DNA of 64,000 nucleotides from Ephemerocybe angulata (Eukaryota > Basidiomycota > Agaricomycetes > Agaricales > Psathyrellaceae). Of the stretch, positions 55,701 to 64,000 are shown one piece after another. Position 1 is the stretch's first letter. The number at the start of each line of letters is the position of its first letter. Where the stretch lies: contig JAACJK010000169.1 in NCBI GenBank assembly GCA_013368325.1, positions 310,001-374,000 of the forward strand, in the 5' to 3' direction. The position numbers and the translations under genes are program-made. The notes under the pieces were generated by a model that was not told the DNA's origin, did not search any database, and saw nothing but the letters and a program-made list of their open reading frames with translations.

Positions 55701-56523
55701 CCAGCGGCGGACCACTGTTTGGGACCTTAAGGATCAGCACATCCGCGGACAAGGCCCGAACACGAAGGCACTTACCCTTTTGGACGGTATCCAAGAACGA
55801 ATCAATTCGGCGAGGGACGAATATCGGCAGACACGCACCGCGCTTCTCGCTCTCGCAACATTCTTGGGAAAGCAAGGTCTCGACAGGATCTTCCTTCCGT
55901 TGGAGGACAGCGACATACGGTCTATGGCGCGCATTGAATGGGACGAGAACAGCAAAACAACGAACGAGACAAATCGGACGCTCTCTTGGATCTGGCGACA
56001 CTCCGGCGCTGCGATGGACAATCGGACAGATTGGGAGGAGGAAAGTAGGTAATCTGTCCCACTTCTCGGCCCATCTACTTACGCTATCCCAGCCATTAAG
56101 GTGGAGTGGGCTAAATCGCGAGCCCGTGCTTGTCGGTTCAAGGAAGAAATTAACATTGTCAAGGAGGAAATGAATCGCACACGCAGATTTCTTTCTTGGA
56201 GGGAGAAGCTATGGCCTGAGCATGGGTCCGCAAGGCAGCTACACGCGAAGACCAATGGGCTTTCCGATATCCCACCCGAGTACAGCGAAGGGCTACAAGC
56301 GTATTCCATGCGTCAGGCGGCCATATGCAGCGGACTACGTCGGCGGTTTGAACATACTTGAGAGTCGGTCGGTCGGGGAATCGAGACGGCATGGAAGGAA
56401 ATAGAGAATCCGGAGCTCTACTACAAGAGGCGAGAGCAGGAGAGGCTGGCGTCAGAAGCTGAGCCTTCTACAAACCTTGAGGGAGGCTCCAATGGTCCAG
56501 ACCCTGATGCTATGGTTCTGTAG
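52790..56523 (+). pseudogene. CxC2-KDZ transposase, broken by two 7-bp insertions and one stop
   Basis: The ATG at 52790 opens MSKPVKKRKLKITTSTPLAT. After an in-frame 51-nt intron (53147-53197) comes the CxC2 cysteine cluster (CPRCPGMSRKAQYRCTACDN, LLCGEC, HLPLHRIEVH). KDZ motifs follow: DRYPSFLRMVHEWRHLKLLK, CPACPYPNINMPDDWEN, ALDACFHLRRKDVSSDEADP, MKRPNAVCDLQKGERYCNMD, SYDIACQWSKYL, PKFHLPAHIPSCQ, EAPERGWGDLNPLATSTR and EMGPGTRRDTLDYNFGDYNW. Introns also near 53847, 54114, 54488, 55335 and 56051. Frame is lost at 53807-53818 and 54870-54881, where 7 extra bases sit in otherwise conserved motifs, and TGA at 56359 interrupts ESVGRGIETAWKEIENP. The copy is therefore almost certainly unable to make a full transposase. 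Confidence 0.85.
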
Positions 56524-56909
56524 TTACTTATGGTGGACTACCACGATCCTTAATGCAACGATTATGGTCTGATACCGCGTGCACATCTACGAAGCATCTG
56601 AATGTGAGTTGAATGCGATGCATGACTTCATGCATCACTTTATCGGGTATTTGGAGAGCATGAATATGATGTATTACGAAAATCAAACAAAGGGCGAACA
56701 GTTAAGCGCCCGCCCAACGCCCGCCTTGCAAATGCGATACAGCTTTACAGCACGTTCTGTTCGGACGAGAACTTCCGGTGCCCGTAACCCGTGTCTCCTC
56801 GGTGGCTCCATACGGTTTGGCTTCTTTCTCGCCGACCTTGACGTACTTGCAGTGCTCGGGGCTGGGGGGATGGCTGCTGGGAGGACTGGTGGGAGTTTTG
56901 CGGCAGTGC
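56524..56909. other. Spacer inside the KDZ element with the first right-arm palindromes
   Basis: Contains CGATGCATGACTTCATGCATCAC at 56616. Overlapping ORFs on both strands lack family resemblance. Confidence 0.4.
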
Positions 56910-57395
56910 TTAGGTAGGGTGGTGGTTGAAGAGCTGGGGAGTCGAAGCCGCAGCGGAGGGCTGATTGAAGGGCTGGTGGGAGTGCGTCAGAAATGAGGTC
57001 TCTAAGGAAATAAATAAGTTTTGAGGCGAGCAGTGAATTTGAACATAAGCTTACAACACACGTCAAATGTCACCCGTAGTGATATCGGCTCCCTCCCAAG
57101 CCGGTGCAGTGTCGTCGATCTCGATTGTGTTCGGAAAAATCCAGTCACTTCGATCCTCCTCTTCCTCCTCGTCGCTTTCGTCTTCTTCCGCACTGTTATA
57201 CTCGCCCCGCTCACGCCTTGCTTCCCTCTCTTGTCGTTCCTTCTCCTCCCGCCTCTCACTTTTCTCATCTTCCTCCTTCAACCATTTCAAGTACGCCTCC
57301 GAGCTCGTCCATACCTTCACAGGTTTCCCCCAGCAGTCGTCAATTTCGTAGTAACCTGGGTCTTGTCGCGCCGTCAATTTGCGACGAGAAGGCAT
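56910..57395 (-). CDS. Small acidic coiled-coil-like KDZ-cargo protein, 137 aa, two exons
   Basis: Exon 1, 57395-57074, encodes MPSRRKLTARQDPGYYEIDD then WTSSEAYLKWLKEEDEKSER, a long charged helix (REEKERQEREARRERGEYNS) and an acidic run (EEDESDEEEEEDRSDWIFP). The intron 57073-57002 (72 nt, GTGACA to CCTTAG) is phase 1 and exon 2, 57001-56910, ends with a Ser/His/Pro-rich tail. Unspliced, the ORF would end at 57063 with 110 aa, so the second exon is the uncertain part. No family recognised. It is the last gene before the right palindrome array. Confidence 0.55.
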
Positions 57396-57459
57396 GGAGG
57401 TTTGAAGAAAGGGGTTCTGAAAGGGTGATGCGGTTGCATGCGTTTGTTAGGCTGGTCTC

Positions 57460-58522
57460 TAATGCATTGCAATTGAGAGCGCTAGAATATAATGCATTAG
57501 AGATGGGAGGCGAAAGCGGAAATCAGTGACTGCGGGGCTCGTAATGCATCAGTCCTCGAACCTTTGCACAAATGGTAATGCATTAAGCCTGGTGAATGCC
57601 TCAATTAATGCATTGATAGCTGGAGATCTGTCCTGGAAGAAGCGAGAAGCGAGCGGCGACTGCGGGACCCGTAATGCATCAGTGTTCAAACCTGTGAGGA
57701 GAAAGTAATACATTAGATTTGAAATAAAGAAACAGCGCTTAATGCATTGAAAGTGCGAGAGCCGCTCCTGAGAGAGCGGGAAGCGAACAAGTTCGGTGAC
57801 CGGCCTACGTCTTGCCTACGTCGATGGCCATTGCCCAGTAATGCATCACCCAGGCTTGATGCGTTGGATTAATGCATTGAAAGCTCAAGGTGCGACCGCA
57901 CGCCTGGACTAGCAATGCATCACCATGGATTGATGCATCAAGACCTGAGAAATACCTGCATGGAAAATAATGCATCGCGATTGAAGCTGCAAGAAGCCAT
58001 TTTCAGTGCTCAGCTAGGACAGACGAGTTACACAGCGACTCATTAGGCATGGATGCTGATTTTCTTGGCCGTATCTTTTTAATCGTTGAAGGTGACATAC
58101 CAATTTCCCTTGTGGCGTGGAGCAGGGACTTGAAAAGAGAAACCCCGTCAGTTGAAGGTCGCCAAAGTACGCGGCTGGGTCACTAGCAGCCCCTGTCCCA
58201 TATCAGCGGTGATAGGACCGTTAATCCGCTTCTTTTTGACCTGGCAGATTCTGCCAAGGCACGAAGTATCGAAGCAGATCAACAAGATCTGGACGCCCAT
58301 CCCAAAATGGTGGGTAGAGGCGGGAGTGATGGCGGCGGACCTGGGCGCAGGAGCCAGAATGTCTGATGCATCATTCTGACGACGATGCATCGAGCCCCGT
58401 TTTGGTGGGCACGGCCACAGGTAAGGCTAATGCATGACAGGCGATGGTATTGCAGGGACGATGATTATCGCCGTTAATGCACCTCGCGGCATACATTGAC
58501 GATCGATATATAATGCACAACT
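57460..58522. repeat. Right subterminal array of ATGCAT-centred palindromes
   Basis: About 20 words, most TAATGCATT or GATGCATC variants, near 57467, 57491, 57546, 57575, 57605, 57673, 57740, 57842, 57869, 57915, 57933, 57968, 58363, 58385 and 58429, with degenerate forms near 57709, 57856, 58475 and 58512. Spacing is often 25-70 bp. Same word as in the left arm. Confidence 0.75.
58471..58522 (-). repeat. Right degenerate terminal inverted repeat of the KDZ element
   Basis: Reverse complement starts AGTTGTGCATTATATATCG and contains TCAATG and GGTGCATTAACG in step with the left end. Confidence 0.65.
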
Positions 58523-58537
58523 GGGGCAGATACAGGT

Positions 58538-58546
58538 GCAGCAGCC
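58538..58546 (+). repeat. Right copy of putative 9-bp target duplication of the KDZ element
   Basis: GCAGCAGCC, identical to 39637-39645. Confidence 0.6.
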
Positions 58547-58856
58547 GCAGATTGGATTGCTGAATAAGACCAAGGCTTTTTGTCCAATTGTGCTTTTAAA
58601 TCAGGTAGCGCAAATATCCAGCTTCCGGTTTTCCGGGAGCCCCGATATAGTCTTCCCCTCAGGTGTATGTACAGACTCCATCGATTCTATATGAAATATC
58701 GTACAAAATCTGAGTCTGTAATCGAGGATGAGTATAATGGGAGTTTGGGCCAACATATCGGCAATGTATAAAGAAGTCGCAATCTCACACCAGTGTCGTA
58801 TTACTTACCACCAGCTCCCCAGCCACAAAGTATCAGTCTCTCAAAGCAGAACGGCC

Positions 58857-60210
58857 ATGTCTCATGAAGCGAGCCACGAAGTGCCCAACGGGGCGGTCAC
58901 ATTTATCGCCGTCCCATCCGGCGGTGTCCCTGAGCCCGGAAAGACGTTGGCATACACAAATGTCGACACTATAAATCTAGAGACGATTCCCCTTAACGGT
59001 GGAATCCTGGTGAAGGCTGTAATTGCGTCTCCTGACCCAGGCCAGAGAGCCATGATGACGCCGGAAACTCCAGAATCAAAGGAGAGCATGTACCCCCCGT
59101 TCTCCCCTGGGAAGCCGTACGTCGTACCTTTCCTGCTGATCCTCTCTTGTATCTCAACGTGATTCTGATAATAATATAGGATTCGCGGATTTTCGATACT
59201 TCAAGTCCTTCGCTCGGAGCTAGAGGGTGTACATGTGGGAGACCACATCCATGCTTACGTTCCACTCCAGAACTATGTCGTTCTCCCGAACTTGAACAAC
59301 GGTGCAGTGATCGAGTCCTTTAACAAAGATGCGCAGTGCGTATAAACGCTCTATAACCTGTCAGGTCAAAGTCTCAACGAGTTCTAGAATCCTGTGGACC
59401 GCTTGGGTCGGCGTTTTGGGGATGCCAGGGCAAACGGCTTGGATAGCATGGCAAGAGTACTCGAAGGCCAAGAAGGTAAGCCATCTCTAGAATCTATTCC
59501 ACGTCTTCTCTATTTACTTATACCTTCGATCACAAGGGTGAGGTAGCTTTTGTATCTTCGGCTGCCGGGCCTGTCGGAAGTTTGGTTGTCCAGTTGGCGA
59601 AGCGCGATGGTCTCAAGGTCATCGCGAGCGCTGGGTCCCCAGAGAAGCTCGCCTGGTTGGAAGAACTTGGCGCCGACGTGGTGTTTAACTACAAGACCGA
59701 GAATACATTGGAAGTTTTGAAGAAGGAAGGGCCCATCAACGTGTACGTTCATACACCTAAAGCGCATCTAATCCCTGACAAAGAAATATGATACAGATAT
59801 TGGGACAATGTCGGAGGAGAAACACTTAGCGCTGCGCTTGACGCTGCTGCTGTTGGTGCTCGGTTTATTGTATGTTTTCTACTTACCTGAACGTCGGTTC
59901 TTACTGATTCGCTTGTGCGTCTGGTCTTCAGGAATGCGGTATGATCTCCACGTTCACCGAGGGATTTGTGCCGGTCCCCAACCTCTGGATGATCATCCCA
60001 AAGTGCATCTCCTTAAACGGCTTCATCGTAACAACCCACTATCCAAGGTATCTCACAGAATTCTACAAGACCGTCCCGGCCTTAATTGCATCCGGGGAGC
60101 TAAAGTATGCGGAAACCGTGTACAAAGGCGGGTTCGCGGAGTTTGACGAGGCGTTCATCGCGCTTCTCAGCGGGAAGACGGGTAATGGGAAGGTGGTAGT
60201 TGTCGTTTAG
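58857..60210 (+). CDS. NADP-dependent medium-chain oxidoreductase, paralog, 353 aa, 6 exons
   Basis: Exons 58857-59116, 59180-59335, 59388-59475, 59537-59742, 59797-59869, 59932-60210; phases consistent. Same MDR family as the gene at 34122: LETIPLNGGILVKAVIASPD, GDHIHAYVPLQNYVVLP, GQTAWIAWQEYSKAK, the nucleotide-binding loop SSAAGPVGSLVVQLAKRDG, then KVIASAGSPEKLAWLEELGA and FNYKTENT, and C-terminal RYLTEFYKTVPALIASGELK. Here the loop lies in one exon, without the microexon of the paralog. The N-terminus is about 20 residues longer (MSHEASHEVPNGAVTFIAVP). The fourth intron ends in CACAAG, a weak acceptor. It lies 320 bp outside the right KDZ end. Substrate unknown. Confidence 0.85.
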
Positions 60211-60433
60211 TCATAATCTACCGGAAGGACCTCCATTGACTAAGATGCTATGAGACCGCCGTGGTCAACGCTCGGAGGTGTGTCCAACTCCAAGGCCGCC
60301 CGTAAGCAGATATCGTACTCTCGGTCTGTGGTGTCATGTCTCTGCCAATCTAACAATGGCTGATTCACAGGTAAATAGTAATCCCTGATGCCGGCCTAGT
60401 TCCTGAACATGGGGTCTGGAGAGACGTGAACTA

Positions 60434-60525
60434 CGGACGCGAGATCTACCCTTCCCGTCTAAGTCTGAACCAGGCCTCACATTCGCTCCAGACAGATGTT
60501 CTAACATTAGACCAGTCTTGAACGG
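60434..60525 (-). pseudogene. Truncated duplicate of the 3' end of the neighbouring BTB gene
   Basis: About 90 bp nearly identical to 60667-60752. Translated on the minus strand it gives DWSNVRTSVWSECEAWFRLR and the same stop as the BTB gene (DWSNVRKSVWSECEAWFRIR). Nothing further upstream of the BTB gene is present in this copy. Confidence 0.8.
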
Positions 60526-60554
60526 TCTATGGCTTCGTGCTCGAAGAAGGGGTA

Positions 60555-60660
60555 TACTTACAGGTAACAGGACACTCGGTGATGGTCAGCGTCATTCGGA
60601 GCAAGAAGATCGCAAGACCAACTAAAATCAGACATGTAACGCTTCAAGTCAGATTAGATA
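60555..60660 (-). pseudogene. Scrap of the mucin-like gene family
   Basis: The first part (GTAACAGGACACTCGGTGAT) matches 30790-30815, and the following part (AAGATCGCAAGACCAACTAA ... CAAGTCAGATTAGATATGA) matches about 37430-37500 of the second mucin-like gene. The middle exon and intron are deleted. It lies exactly between the two copies of the BTB 3' end. Confidence 0.65.
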
Positions 60661-60678
60661 TGAACACGGACACTAGAT

Positions 60679-62757
60679 CTACCCTTCCCGCCTAATTCTG
60701 AACCAGGCCTCGCATTCGCTCCACACAGATTTTCTAACATTAGACCAATCTTCGCCCAGCTTCTTGACACATACATCACAGAGCCCATTGGCCGCCCATG
60801 GGAGATCCAAAAGCGCCTCGAAGCCACCCATAACGTCGTTTATCCACTGTTCCTGACAACCACTTTCGAGAACGAGCTTCCGGTGGGCTTCTCGCGCAGC
60901 CGAAGGCTCCTTCGCAATGCAGATCTTCCAAATATCTTGATGGGATCCATGCGATGGTGCGTCGTGGGTACAGGGAAGAAGCGCCGGAGGGTACTGAGAC
61001 GTCTCCTTGATCCACCTCCTTTGCAGCTTTGAGCGAGCAGAAACCAGAAGAAGAACATCCATCGAGGGTAAAGATGGATTAAACCTTTCCCCCTCACCGC
61101 TCACATCATCTCCATCCTGCGCCTGACCCAGAGCTTCATCATTCAGCAGCTCGTACATAGCGCGCTTGACCACCCCCGGCAAGCCGGACAGTCTACCGAT
61201 CGTCAAGGCTTCAATCGCATTCCCCGTGTCTATGGATCGCTGGCTCCGCGGCAGTCGGTGGAGTTCGTCCGACCATATGTCGCAGTAGATCCTCTTGGCG
61301 CCGTCCTCGATGCTCCTGAAACGTAGAGTATGGGACACACGGAGGATTTCAGAGAGGTTCGTCGGTGAGGGAAGCATTCCAAGGAACGCCCTGTGGCAGA
61401 TAAGCCTATGGTTAGCTCAGCGCACCAAGAGATTTATGAGTGACATACGCTGCATCGTCCATCGTATCCAACAGCGTCTCCCAGTCCTGTCGGCGCACAC
61501 CCATCCCATCCAACTCGACGACCACAAGCTTCATTTCAGCATCTTCATCATACTCCACCCGAAACGCATCATCGTCCACCGCCTTTCCCTTTCCCTTCTC
61601 CGACGACACCCTCTTAATCCCCTCCGCGAACCACTCACTCTCCCGTGCGAGCCGACCGCGGTAAAGCCTGTAACCCATTCCATCGAGGTGAACGACGACG
61701 TTTCCATCGGGCTCCCAATGCCGGGGGTGCGTCTTGTATTCACGAGGCTCAGGCGTCAATGTCGAAGCGCCTTCGTGGTCCGTTACGTTTTCGATCGCCG
61801 TCACACTCGACTCTTCCCGCCTCGCTCGCTTTGGCGACTCATGGCTGCTTCCTGATCGTCGATCATTGATAGGTAGGTCTTCGGCACCCTCCATCCTTCC
61901 CTCCTCCCCCCTACCTGCAGCCTCCCCCTCCGATTGTTCTCTAGGCCTTTTCTGCGCCATCGGGACATCCATAATCTGCAGCGGAGCAGACGCATCGTCT
62001 CCCATAGAGGCGGGCCCCCTCAAGCACGGTGTGATCACCGGGATGGTCGGTCTGGTTCGAAATTCAGGCCAATGGGATCCTTCCTGCCAACCATCATACC
62101 GAGCAGGAGTTCGTCTGGGTCTCACGCTCCTACGCATCGAGAATAGCACAGTGGGCCCACCAGGAGGGGCGGAAGGGGGGAGCGGCAGTGATGGACTTCG
62201 GTGGATCTCATCAGCCTGAGCGTGGAGATCGGGGCTCGTACTAAGGTGTGCCGTCGATGGCACCGATGGTTTCGTAGCTTTCGAACGACCAGCGGCCTTC
62301 AAGGCCTTTTTCTCTGCTGCATCACAGGTATGAGGCTCAGGAGCGTAATCTATTCGCAATGAAAACACGCACCTCGTCGCTTTTTTTCCCAAACGCTGTG
62401 GTACATTATCCAACCCCCGTCCGCAAACATTATCCGGGCGATATGACCCACCGCCCGTGCTTTCGACGGGAACCTTTGAAGAGGGTTCCCCCAAGCATCC
62501 AATCCTTCGACCGGTTTGGTCCAGTTTCCCGTCCCATCGAGGATCCACGACTGGTTTGTCGTCCGGTCTCGGTACACGTCGCCGAGGTTGAAGCTTGGGG
62601 AAGCGCGGGGAGGCCCGTCGCCTGCGTAGACGACCCAGGCGTAGGAGGCCCCTTCAATTTTTCCTGACTTGCTCTCCACTACTGTGGGACGGTCAGTATG
62701 GAGGATCTTATAGGAGCTCCTGAGCGACATACCTGTATAATCTGCAATCGATGCCAT
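60679..62757 (-). CDS. BTB-domain protein, paralog, 637 aa, four exons
   Basis: Exons 62757-62733, 62681-62373, 62316-61449, 61390-60679. The first intron (51 nt) is in frame. The second is 56 nt. The third (58 nt) lies at the same phase-2 position after MDDA as in the two BTB genes at 3-8 kb. The N-terminal part, residues about 10-110, is a Trp/Gly-containing domain without close match in the other two genes (YRDRTTNQSWILDGTGNWTK, LDAWGNPLQRF). A disordered, basic middle follows (SMRRSVRPRRTPARY, ESPKRARREE). The BTB fold is DGNVVVHLDGMGYRLYRGRL onward. The C-terminus keeps REAHRKLVLESGCQEQW, GLCDVC and WSECEAWF. The frame is intact. Confidence 0.85.
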
Positions 62758-63670
62758 CCGTTATCCGTACTAAGGTTTGGCAGAGAGCGTCCTGAGAACC
62801 GAGGCAATTGGTCGGGGTGTTGACTCAAAGTGCAGAGTATGCGCTAGCCTCCTGCCAGGAAATGGCAAGCAAAGGGTAGAGGGTGGAAGCAAGCCATGAA
62901 ATGGAAGGTTCTGAGGACAAGACGGCGATGTGACGCGTGAAGAGAAGCACTGGCAGGACACGCGCGAATTGGCAGGCAATCGATAGTGACTAGAGTATTT
63001 TCGTGGGAAGTCGAAGGACAGACCCCGATCCATAGACACCGAGATTGGGTCCAGGCGCGATGGAAAGTTGGGCGCTTATCCCCTCGAACGAGGGTACACC
63101 CTAATTATAAGAACGAAGGAGTCCTCTAACGATGTGCCCCAAGTTAAGCTGTTACGACGTAGTCAGGTTAGAAAAGGCGCTGTTGAATAAATGCACTAAG
63201 CCCCACGCACCGATCGAAATGATAGGTGACGGCCAAAATCTAGGAGGTTCGTCGCTTCCTCTTGCCACTTCGAGTACCATACTGTTATACAACACGTTTG
63301 CCGTGGCCAGGCCGGGGCGCACGTAACATACCGTCAGGATAGTAGAACCAATCCCACGCAAACTGCGGCTCGCGGGCAGGCCACCAAACTCTCGTTTGAG
63401 GTGGTTCGCAGATGGTCAGTCCCAAGTATATCGCGTACCTACTACACATAAGAGTAGATATGGGGTTGCTCGTTCACAGGCCCCGACCAAACGCGCTCAG
63501 GCGGACATAAGGACTCCAGGTCACGCAACGCAAATGGCTAAAATTGCGCTATGCATTCGTACCTCCCCATGACGCCCCTGACCCTGCCCGATCGTCCTCC
63601 GTTCCTCGCCGCCGCTTCGCGGTACCTCGCGCTACGATCGCCTGCACCGGCTGCAGTATTCCCCAGACAT
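62758..63670. other. Intergenic, nothing recognised
   Basis: Upstream of the BTB gene. Holds GGGCGCTTAT at 63070 followed by a small hairpin CCCTCGAACGAGGG. Short ORFs only. Confidence 0.4.
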
Positions 63671-63934
63671 TCACCTGAAAAGTTTGGCGATGAATTCGAG
63701 AGGAGAGGAGGGGCTCGTTGGGGGCTGAGCCTGAGGAGGGTAGCGAGGCCCCGGGCGCCCACCCAGTTCCTCCTGGTTCAGCAACTGGGGTGGGGACTTC
63801 ACGGCAACGACGAGCAATCCGACAGTGGCTACTGCAGCAGTTCCATAGATGATCGCCTGAACGTATGGTGGTTTGAGATTCGGACATGGCGGCGAGCAGG
63901 AGGTGATACGTAGGTGCGGGTTGGATTTCAGCAT
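63671..63934 (-). CDS. Doubtful short ORF with one membrane helix, near window edge
   Basis: The frame opens MLKSNPHLRITSCSPPCPNL and has one hydrophobic segment (AIIYGTAAVATVGLLVVAV) followed by a Pro-rich tail and a stop just after FIAKLFR. AG|GTGAAT at the end could be a splice donor, so the gene may continue downstream to about 63540, or start beyond the window. A competing ATG at 63887 in another frame has better context but encodes no recognisable feature. Confidence 0.3.
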   Translation of the reverse strand: MLKSNPHLRITSCSPPCPNLKPPYVQAIIYGTAAVATVGLLVVAVKSPPQLLNQEELGGRPGPRYPPQAQPPTSPSSPLEFIAKLFR

Positions 63935-64000
63935 GAACGACCGCAATGCAAGTGGCACTTACAGCTGATCTCCCTATCTTATAGCTTCCCGGAACGTTTT

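Larger units (their letters stand above)
39646..58537. mobile_element. KDZ-type DNA transposon, about 18.9 kb, decayed
   Basis: The ends are degenerate inverted repeats. From AGTTGTGCA at 39661 inwards (CACTATTCACGATAATCAATG, then GGTGCATTAA) the left end aligns with the reverse complement of 58522 inwards (TTATATATCGATCGTCAATG, then GGTGCATTAA), roughly two thirds identical over 50 bp with one gap. A 9-bp direct repeat GCAGCAGCC flanks both ends at equal distance. Inside are a CxC2-KDZ transposase (52790-56523, broken), a large companion gene (broken), and smaller genes on both strands. Dense ATGCAT palindromes fill both subterminal regions and are rare elsewhere. The outer boundaries are an inference; the transposase identity is firm. 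Confidence 0.7.

Noticed and set aside
61412..61855. Plus ORFs antisense to the fourth BTB gene
   Set aside because: The minus strand carries the BTB fold and the paralog-conserved intron.
1..64000. Search by eye for tRNA and rRNA genes
   Set aside because: No cloverleaf with both control boxes and no conserved rRNA stretch was found; a computed search (tRNAscan-SE, Infernal) would be decisive.

Overview
The window reads as nuclear DNA of a filamentous basidiomycete, most likely an Agaricomycete. Genes are broken by many short introns (48-74 nt, GT-AG with CTAAC-like branch points, a few GC-AG). The families present are typical of that group: Plavaka and KDZ transposases, F-box-like proteins, BTB proteins, small secreted proteins and mucin-like membrane proteins. 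I cannot name the species from sequence alone. All exon models below were built by eye from splice signals, reading-frame phase and comparison between paralogs in the window.

Layout. 1-15 kb is host DNA. It holds the end of a BTB gene, a secreted-protein gene, two complete BTB genes in tandem, an intact F-box-like gene, a relic of a medium-chain oxidoreductase, two small secreted-protein genes, a candidate MITE and sparse intergenic DNA. 15.3-28.4 kb is a single host F-box-like gene on the minus strand, split by an 11,587-bp Plavaka-type DNA transposon (15739-27325). The transposon has 20-bp terminal inverted repeats and a 2-bp target duplication. It carries a complete Plavaka transposase, a DUF6698-like protein, a protein resembling TET/JBP 2-oxoglutarate dioxygenases, and a block of scrambled pieces of host EPL1 (enhancer of polycomb) and an actin-related gene. 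28.9-38.7 kb is host DNA: a small secreted protein, two duplicated mucin-like single-pass membrane proteins, an NADP-dependent oxidoreductase with a 13-nt microexon and a four-helix membrane protein.

39.6-58.5 kb appears to be one 18.9-kb KDZ transposon with degenerate inverted ends and a 9-bp flanking direct repeat. Its two subterminal regions are packed with an ATGCAT-centred palindrome. Inside are a CxC2-KDZ transposase broken by two 7-bp insertions and a stop codon, a large companion gene also carrying stop codons, and several small cargo genes that look intact, one with a viroplasmin/RNase H1-type domain. 58.8-64 kb is host DNA: a second oxidoreductase, duplicated scraps of the BTB and mucin-like families, a complete fourth BTB gene, and a doubtful small ORF at the edge.

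How it fits together. The host part is a fast-evolving accessory region in which the BTB, oxidoreductase and mucin-like families have each duplicated and left relics. The two large transposons account for about 30 kb. The Plavaka copy looks young (frames open on both sides of the insertion, near-identical ends, open genes); the KDZ copy looks old (diverged ends, stops, small insertions).
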